This document shows, piece after piece, positions 59,459 through 64,000 of a stretch of 64,000 bases of DNA. The DNA comes from Streptomyces iakyrus. GTDB lineage: Bacteria; Actinomycetota; Actinomycetes; Streptomycetales; Streptomycetaceae. The stretch lies in assembly GCF_000717055.1 (NCBI RefSeq), contig NZ_JNXI01000022.1:62001-126000 (forward strand), written 5' to 3'. The notes beneath the pieces are model-generated. The model was not told the DNA's origin. It made no database searches and was given only the letters and a program-made list of their open reading frames with translations. The position numbers were made by a program, and so were the translations under genes. Within the stretch, counting starts at the first letter, position 1; the number at the start of each line of letters is the position of its first letter.

Positions 59459-59688
59459 CCCTGCGCATCATCGTCGACCTCGACCGCTGCTGCGGCTCGG
59501 GGATGTGCGCCCTGAGCGCACCGGACGTCTTCGACCAGCGCAACACCGACGGACAGGTGATGCTCATCGAACAATTTGCGCCACCCGGGGGAGAACTTTC
59601 GGTCATAACTGCGTCCGAGAACTGTCCGTGCGGGGCGATATCTTTGGAAGACTCGGCAAAAGCAGAGTATGGGGGTCCAAAAGAATGA
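59455..59688 (+). CDS. Small [3Fe-4S] ferredoxin
   Basis: 77 residues from ATG 59455 (ATGA overlap). Cluster-binding cysteines are visible in DRCCGSGMC and in ENCPCGAI, the pattern of P450-partner ferredoxins (SoyB-like). It probably supplies electrons to one or more of the four P450s. No ferredoxin reductase is present in the window, so a housekeeping reductase must serve it. Last gene of the 53285-59688 operon. Confidence 0.93.
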   Translation: MTLRIIVDLDRCCGSGMCALSAPDVFDQRNTDGQVMLIEQFAPPGGELSVITASENCPCGAISLEDSAKAEYGGPKE

Positions 59689-59883
59689 GGTAGAACGCGC
59701 AGGTGCCCGCTCCGGCGGCCCTGCCGGGACAGCTAAACGCTTGTGTGGCAGCCGGTGTTCGATTAGCCTGCTCCGGGTTACGGGGTCGCTAGAGCAGGTC
59801 TTGGTGTGCATCCAGTTCAGAGGCAGTCAAGTTCTCCCTGCGACGCTACCGAAGAGTCACGGTATCGAGGTTGGGGGAGCCCA

Positions 59884-60597
59884 GTGCCGGTCAGTCTCAC
59901 TGGAAGTAATTCGTTCGATTTTCGCGGAAACATTGTGGAGGTCCTTGTCTGTGACAACCACCCGCACGCTCGATTCGGTCTGAAGATGCTGCTGTCCCAG
60001 GATCCGGGCATTTCCGTGGTCGCGGAGGCCGAGGACGAAGCACAGGTATTGAAACGTGTCGTCGAATGCCAGCCCGACGTGGTCCTCCTGGAGGCGCGGC
60101 TGGTCCAGGTCGTCCAGGAGCTGAGCAGGGTCGTACCCGATCCTCCGTCCGCCCTGGTCTACGGCATCGACGCGATGGCGCCCGAGCGGCTCGCGGCCCT
60201 CGTCCGGGGCAATGTGCGCGGCATGGTGCACCGCGACGCGGCGAACGACGAACTCATCCACGCGGTCCACGCGGTCGCGGACGACGACGGGTTCGCCTCG
60301 CCCGAACTCACCGGCTGCCTGCTGCAGGCCATCAGGTGCGGAGGGGCCAAGCCGGGTGTGGACCACCGGTTCCGCGACCGGCTCACGGGGCGGGAGAACA
60401 GCGTCCTGAGCCTGCTCTGCCAGGGACTGTCGAACAAGGCCATCGCCGCCGCCCTGTCCGTCAGCGAGAAGACCGTCAAGTTCCACGTCTCCAACGTGCT
60501 GGCCAAATCCGGTGTCAGCACCAGAACCCAGCTGATCGCGGCCATGGGCTCCTTCTCCTCGCCGCAGGATGACGCCCTTCGGCGTCGCACCGCCTGA
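59884..60597 (+). CDS. Atypical response-regulator-like LuxR activator of the cluster
   Basis: 237 residues from GTG 59884, chosen because GGGGGAG stands 4 nt upstream; GTG 59935 is an alternative. Receiver-like domain (residues about 18-135): the acidic pocket keeps Asp24 (VLVCDNHP), but the phosphoacceptor position is Glu70 (PDVVLLEARL), and the conserved Lys is Arg (VHRDA). It is therefore probably not phosphorylated and may be locked on. C-terminal LuxR HTH: RLTGRENSVLSLLCQGLSNKAIAAALSVSEKTVKFHVSNVLAKSGVSTRTQLIA. No partner kinase is adjacent. Likely pathway-specific regulator; targets may include 53159-53185 and 60669-60695. Confidence 0.88.
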   Translation: MPVSLTGSNSFDFRGNIVEVLVCDNHPHARFGLKMLLSQDPGISVVAEAEDEAQVLKRVVECQPDVVLLEARLVQVVQELSRVVPDPPSALVYGIDAMAPERLAALVRGNVRGMVHRDAANDELIHAVHAVADDDGFASPELTGCLLQAIRCGGAKPGVDHRFRDRLTGRENSVLSLLCQGLSNKAIAAALSVSEKTVKFHVSNVLAKSGVSTRTQLIAAMGSFSSPQDDALRRRTA

Positions 60598-60668
60598 ACC
60601 GTCACGGGTCCTCTCCTGGTCGATGGTCCAGGTTTCGGCGGGCCGGCCCGCCGAGAGACCAGTTCGCG

Positions 60669-60695
60669 GACCTGGTTCTTGGGCCGAAGACACCT
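60669..60695 (+). promoter_or_regulatory. Shared 27-nt motif, copy 2
   Basis: GACCTGGTTCTTGGGCCGAAGACACC-type sequence about 120 nt upstream of the acyltransferase start, parallel to copy 1 at 53159-53185. ACCAGTTCGCGGACCTGGT just before it is an imperfect inverted repeat overlapping the motif. Confidence 0.5.
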
Positions 60696-60812
60696 TCGGG
60701 CAAGGCCGGAAATACTGGTTCACGCGTTCCGTGAAGATTCCTGCAGATTCCTTTCGGAACGTGCTGGTGCCCGGTATTTGGCGCGGACGGATCCGATGGG
60801 AATGAGTGCTTG

Positions 60813-62051
60813 ATGTCACGGCTGCGATATCTGGATCCCAGCGAGGCCTATCACGCATTTGTGGACTGGTCCGGATCCTATTCGATAGCGGCGGACGGTG
60901 AGGTTCAGCCGGACCTGCTGATCAGGGCGTTCGAAGCGCTCTGTGACGCCGTTCCCCTGCTGAACGGATGTCTCGGCCGGGATCCGGAGGGTTTCTGCTT
61001 CCGGATCCCGGCCGGACGGCGACCGGAAGCCACCGTCCGGGAGACGGACGGGACGCCGGAGCACGAAGAGGCCGTCTACCTGGCCGAGATGGCCCGCCCG
61101 CTGGACTCCGGCCGGGAACTGTGCCGACTCGTCCTCGTGCGCGGTGAGCGCAGGGCGCGCATCATCCTCGTCCTGCACCACAGCATGATCGACGGACGTG
61201 GCGGCGTCACCTTGCTGGAGAAGCTGTGCCGCAACTACACCGCGCTCAGCGAGGGCCGCACGCCGCCCTACAACGCTCCCGGGGTTCCCGCCCAGCTGTC
61301 CGCCGAGACGCTCCTGAAGACGCGCGCGGCCGGCGTCGTCGAGACCTCCGTCGACCGCGAGGCGCTGCGCGCGGCACTGGCCGCCGCACCGCAGCCGGAC
61401 CGGCTGCGGGTGGTGCCCGGGCGACTGCGGCTCGACGCGGGGGAGACCACATCGCTCCGCGACGCGCTGCGTGCCGACGCCTTCTCGGTGCACGGTTTCG
61501 TGGCCGGCGCGGCAACCGTGGCCGTACGGGACGGGCGGCCCGGGACGGAACCTCTGGACCTGGTCTGCGGCTGCCCGGTGGACCTGCGCAACAGGACGGA
61601 CCCGCCGGTCACCGTCGAGGAGTCCACCAACTTCGTCAGCGGCGTGGAGACGTCGGTGCCCGTGGCGCGCGACGCCGACCCGGTGGACGTGGGCCGCGTG
61701 ATCAAGGAGCGGCTCGACAAGGCCGTCGACAGCGGCGAGGCGGAGCGCGCCATTCTCCAGGCCGGCCAGTTCACCGCCGCCGAACCGGTCTCCGTCGACC
61801 TCGTCGTGACCAACCTCGGGCCGATTCCCGAGTTCACGGCTCCGGAGGGACTGCGTGTCACGGACTTCCGCGGCTACACCACGACCACCATGCACGGCCT
61901 GCTGCTGTTCGTCGTCACCTCGTACGACAGCCGGCTCAGTATCGAGATCACCTCGCCCGAGGGCCTGCTCTCCCCGGAGCAGCGCACGGCTCTCGAGGAG
62001 CGCACCGCGGAACTGATCCGCGCCCGCACCATGAACCAGGAGCGCGCATGA
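60813..62051 (+). CDS. Condensation-domain-type O-acyltransferase
   Basis: 412 residues from ATG 60813. The catalytic motif HHSMIDG (HHxxxDG, residues 122-128) places it in the BAHD/PapA/condensation superfamily that transfers acyl groups from thioesters to alcohols or amines. Other family features: LVLVRGERRARIILVLHHS, GCPVDLRNRTDPPVTVEESTNFVSG and VVTNLGPIPEF. In a terpenoid cluster with several hydroxylating P450s it most likely esterifies an alcohol on the terpene. Acyl donor unknown; no acyl carrier protein lies nearby. ATGA overlap with the following P450. Confidence 0.87.
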   Translation: MSRLRYLDPSEAYHAFVDWSGSYSIAADGEVQPDLLIRAFEALCDAVPLLNGCLGRDPEGFCFRIPAGRRPEATVRETDGTPEHEEAVYLAEMARPLDSGRELCRLVLVRGERRARIILVLHHSMIDGRGGVTLLEKLCRNYTALSEGRTPPYNAPGVPAQLSAETLLKTRAAGVVETSVDREALRAALAAAPQPDRLRVVPGRLRLDAGETTSLRDALRADAFSVHGFVAGAATVAVRDGRPGTEPLDLVCGCPVDLRNRTDPPVTVEESTNFVSGVETSVPVARDADPVDVGRVIKERLDKAVDSGEAERAILQAGQFTAAEPVSVDLVVTNLGPIPEFTAPEGLRVTDFRGYTTTTMHGLLLFVVTSYDSRLSIEITSPEGLLSPEQRTALEERTAELIRARTMNQERA

Positions 62052-63253
62052 CCCAGCAGGATGCCCAGGCACAGCGGATCCCCACGGCACGAGTCCACCC
62101 CCTGGACCCCCCTCCGGAGCTGTCAGAGATGCGCGGGCGCTGCCCGGTGGCACCGCTGACCTACGCGGACGGCCACGAGGGCTGGATCGTGACGAGTCAT
62201 GAGCTGGCCCGGCAGGTGCTGTCCGACGCCCGGTTCAGTTCCGACCCGCGTATCCGGCACTCGGCGGTGCACGACGTCCTCGGGGACGGGCAACCGCCCG
62301 AGGAGGACGTGCCGGGCATGTTCGTGGGCATGGACCCGCCGGAACACACCAAGTACCGGCGGCTGCTCACGGGCGAGCTGAGCACGCGGCGCATGCGGGA
62401 GATGGAGCCGAAGATCGCGGCGGTCGCGCACGAGCTGGTCGACCGGATGGAGGCGGACGGCGTGGCCCGCGCGGACCTCGTCTCCGCTTTCGCCATGCCG
62501 CTGCCGTCCCGTGTCATCTGCGATCTCCTGGGAATTCCCTACAACGAATGGCAGGAAATTCAACCGGTCTCCGAGAAGATGCTGCGCATCGACTCGTCGG
62601 CGGCCGAGGTGAAGGAGTGCTACCGCATCATCTTCGAGTTCCTCGCGAAGGTCGTGGAGCTGAAGCGGAAAGAACCCGAGGACGATTTGCTGAGCGGGCT
62701 CGCGCAGTCGGCGGAGCTCAGTGACGTGGAACTGACGAGTGTGGCTTTCCAGCTTTTCACCGCGGGCCACGAGACCACCGCGAACATGTTCTCCCTGGGC
62801 ACCTACACGCTGCTCACCCACCCGGAACAGCTCGCCGCCCTGCGCGCCGACCCCCAGCTGATGGGCGGCGCCGTCGAGGAACTCCTGCGCTACCTGACGG
62901 TCATTCAGTTCGGTATCTCGCGCGGAGCGAAGACCGACGTGGAGCTCGGCGGGCGCACCGTCAGGGCCGGGCAGACCGTCACGGTGTCGCTGCCCGCGGC
63001 CAACCGGGACCCCGACCGCTTCGAGGACCCGGACCGCTTCGAGATCACCAGGGTGCCCTCCGGCAACGTGGCCTTCGGCTTCGGTGTGCACCAGTGCGTG
63101 GCCCAGCAGCTGGCCCGGGCGGAGCTGCGGATCGGCTTCCAGGTGCTGCTGGAGAGGTTCCCGGAGCTGCGCCTGGCCGTACCGGCCGAGGAGGTGCGGA
63201 TGCGCGACGGGGCCATCGTGTACGGGTGCCAGGAACTGCCGGTGACGTGGTAG
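62048..63253 (+). CDS. Cytochrome P450, CYP105-like
   Basis: 401 residues from ATG 62048, overlapping the acyltransferase stop by 4 nt. I-helix TAGHETTAN, K-helix ELLR, heme loop FGFGVHQCVAQQLARAELRIG with Cys350, an arrangement typical of Streptomyces CYP105-type enzymes that accept many substrates. It is coupled to the acyltransferase and so may act late in the pathway. A 10-bp hairpin terminator follows at 63268. Confidence 0.92.
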   Translation: MTQQDAQAQRIPTARVHPLDPPPELSEMRGRCPVAPLTYADGHEGWIVTSHELARQVLSDARFSSDPRIRHSAVHDVLGDGQPPEEDVPGMFVGMDPPEHTKYRRLLTGELSTRRMREMEPKIAAVAHELVDRMEADGVARADLVSAFAMPLPSRVICDLLGIPYNEWQEIQPVSEKMLRIDSSAAEVKECYRIIFEFLAKVVELKRKEPEDDLLSGLAQSAELSDVELTSVAFQLFTAGHETTANMFSLGTYTLLTHPEQLAALRADPQLMGGAVEELLRYLTVIQFGISRGAKTDVELGGRTVRAGQTVTVSLPAANRDPDRFEDPDRFEITRVPSGNVAFGFGVHQCVAQQLARAELRIGFQVLLERFPELRLAVPAEEVRMRDGAIVYGCQELPVTW

Positions 63254-63267
63254 CGGCCGGGGCACGG

Positions 63268-63295
63268 GGCCGGCCCGGAACCGCGCGGGCCGGCC
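63268..63295. terminator. Bidirectional terminator between P450 and SDR genes
   Basis: Inverted repeat GGCCGGCCCG (63268-63277) with CGGGCCGGCC (63286-63295), 8-nt loop, in the 56-nt gap between convergent genes. Confidence 0.7.
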
Positions 63296-63309
63296 GCGTC
63301 CGGCCGGGC

Positions 63310-64000
63310 TCAGGAGGCGGGCAGGCGAAGACCGCCGTCCAGCCGGATGGTCTCGCCGTTGATCATGGGGTTGCCGAGGATGTGGACCACCAGCTCCGCG
63401 AACTCCTCCGCCCGCCCCCACCTGCGCGGATGCGGCACGGACTGGGCCAGTGCGGCCCTCTTGGCCTCGGGCAGGACCTCGGCCGCGGGCGTGTCGAACA
63501 GCCCCGGCGCCACGGTGACCACCCGTATCAGCACTGCGCCGAGGTCCCTGGCGAGCGGGAGTGTCATGCCGACCACGCCGGCCTTGGAAGCGGCGTAGGC
63601 GGCCTGCCCGGTCTGCCCGTCGAAGGCCGCGATGGAGGCGGTGTTGACGATGACTCCCCGCTCCCCGGCGACCGGCTCGTTGCGTGCCATCAGCTCGGCG
63701 GCCAGACGGACCACGTTGAAGGTGCCGACGAGGTTCGACTCCACGACGTCGGCGAACTCCTTGAGGGAGTGCAGGCCGGAGCGGCCCACCACCCGCGCCG
63801 CGTGAGCCCGGCCGGCGCAGTTCACCACGGCCCGCAGGGTTCCGCACCCGGCGGCGACCTCGACGGCGTGCGCCACGTCCTGCTCCACGGCGACGTCACC
63901 GGGCACGAAGACGGCCGCGGAACCCAGGCGCGCCACCGCCTGCTCGCCCCGGGCCCGGGAGCGGCCGAGCAGGACCGGGCGGGTGCCGTCGGCGAGCAGC
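63310..64000 (-). CDS. Short-chain dehydrogenase/reductase, 5' end outside window
   Basis: About 230 residues visible; the N-terminus and start codon lie beyond 64000. NAD(P)-binding Rossmann segment [42 protein letters not shown] motif [12 protein letters not shown], catalytic Ser-Tyr-Lys set in [25 protein letters not shown] (Ser, Tyr, Lys), and the C-terminal segment [19 protein letters not shown], where [11 protein letters not shown] is the usual end of the family. It resembles type II 3-hydroxyacyl-CoA and hydroxysteroid dehydrogenases. A role in oxidising a terpenoid alcohol to a ketone is possible; membership of the cluster is not proven. Confidence 0.9.
   Translation of the reverse strand, partial: LLADGTRPVLLGRSRARGEQAVARLGSAAVFVPGDVAVEQDVAHAVEVAAGCGTLRAVVNCAGRAHAARVVGRSGLHSLKEFADVVESNLVGTFNVVRLAAELMARNEPVAGERGVIVNTASIAAFDGQTGQAAYAASKAGVVGMTLPLARDLGAVLIRVVTVAPGLFDTPAAEVLPEAKRAALAQSVPHPRRWGRAEEFAELVVHILGNPMINGETIRLDGGLRLPAS

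Noticed and set aside
60569..60805. A 78-codon frame between the LuxR gene and the acyltransferase
   Set aside because: Overlaps the regulator end, has no family similarity and covers the shared promoter motif; treated as leader sequence.
1..64000. tRNA, rRNA, CRISPR, insertion sequence or integrase
   Set aside because: No transposase or integrase sequence, no clover-leaf-like CCA region, and no regularly spaced direct repeats were found.

Overview
The window is chromosomal DNA from a high-GC actinobacterium, almost certainly a Streptomyces. Third codon positions are extremely GC-rich, GTG starts and 4-nt stop/start overlaps are common, and GlnR-type nitrogen boxes and actinobacterial families (MarP, DUF3043, DUF4191, PspAA/PspAB, WYL) are present. 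Both glutamine synthetases, the lipoate genes and the lipoate-dependent dehydrogenases lie together, as in the core of Streptomyces chromosomes. No tRNA, rRNA, CRISPR array or transposase gene was recognised.

Layout. 1-9.5 kb: nitrogen assimilation (glnII, cut by the window edge, and glnA, each with a GlnR-like site upstream), envelope stress (htpX, pspAB) and an alpha/beta-hydrolase fused to an APH-type kinase. 9.5-21.5 kb: DUF4191 protein, lipA, lipB, an HTH regulator, an amine-oxidase-like flavoprotein, an epimerase-like protein, GNAT, a MarP-like protease, a PGRP amidase, DUF4240 and WYL proteins. 21.5-30.5 kb: aceE, a GntR regulator, the E2 gene sucB, lpdA and pepA. LipA and LipB supply the lipoyl groups that E2 needs, so lipoate metabolism is grouped here.

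31-37.7 kb is a five-gene operon, coupled by stop/start overlaps after its second gene: an Agd3-like secreted deacetylase, a PelF-like GT4 glycosyltransferase, a polytopic membrane protein, a spherulin-4 (GH135-like) hydrolase and a GH114-like lipoprotein. This is the enzyme set of fungal galactosaminogalactan synthesis and of Pel polysaccharide synthesis. It suggests an alpha-1,4-GalNAc/GalN-type exopolysaccharide system and is one of the two most interesting loci here.

37.7-46.3 kb: RDD and rhomboid-like membrane proteins, late cobalamin genes (cobS, cobT, a cobU fused to a metallo-beta-lactamase-like domain), methyltransferases and DUF3043. A 158-bp tandem duplication lies at the junction of a methyltransferase gene and cobU. 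46.6-53 kb: pspA-pspAA, a LiaRS/NarL-type two-component pair and a large RND transporter.

53.3-64 kb is a terpenoid biosynthesis island: P450, P450, polyprenyl synthase (probably GGPP), class I terpene synthase with an atypical DNxxxD motif, P450, ferredoxin, an atypical LuxR response regulator, a condensation-type acyltransferase, a fourth P450 and, convergent, an SDR gene cut by the window edge. A shared 27-nt motif lies upstream of both biosynthetic operons. The likely product is a multiply oxidised, acylated (di)terpenoid. Dispersed GC-rich intergenic repeats occur five times across the window.
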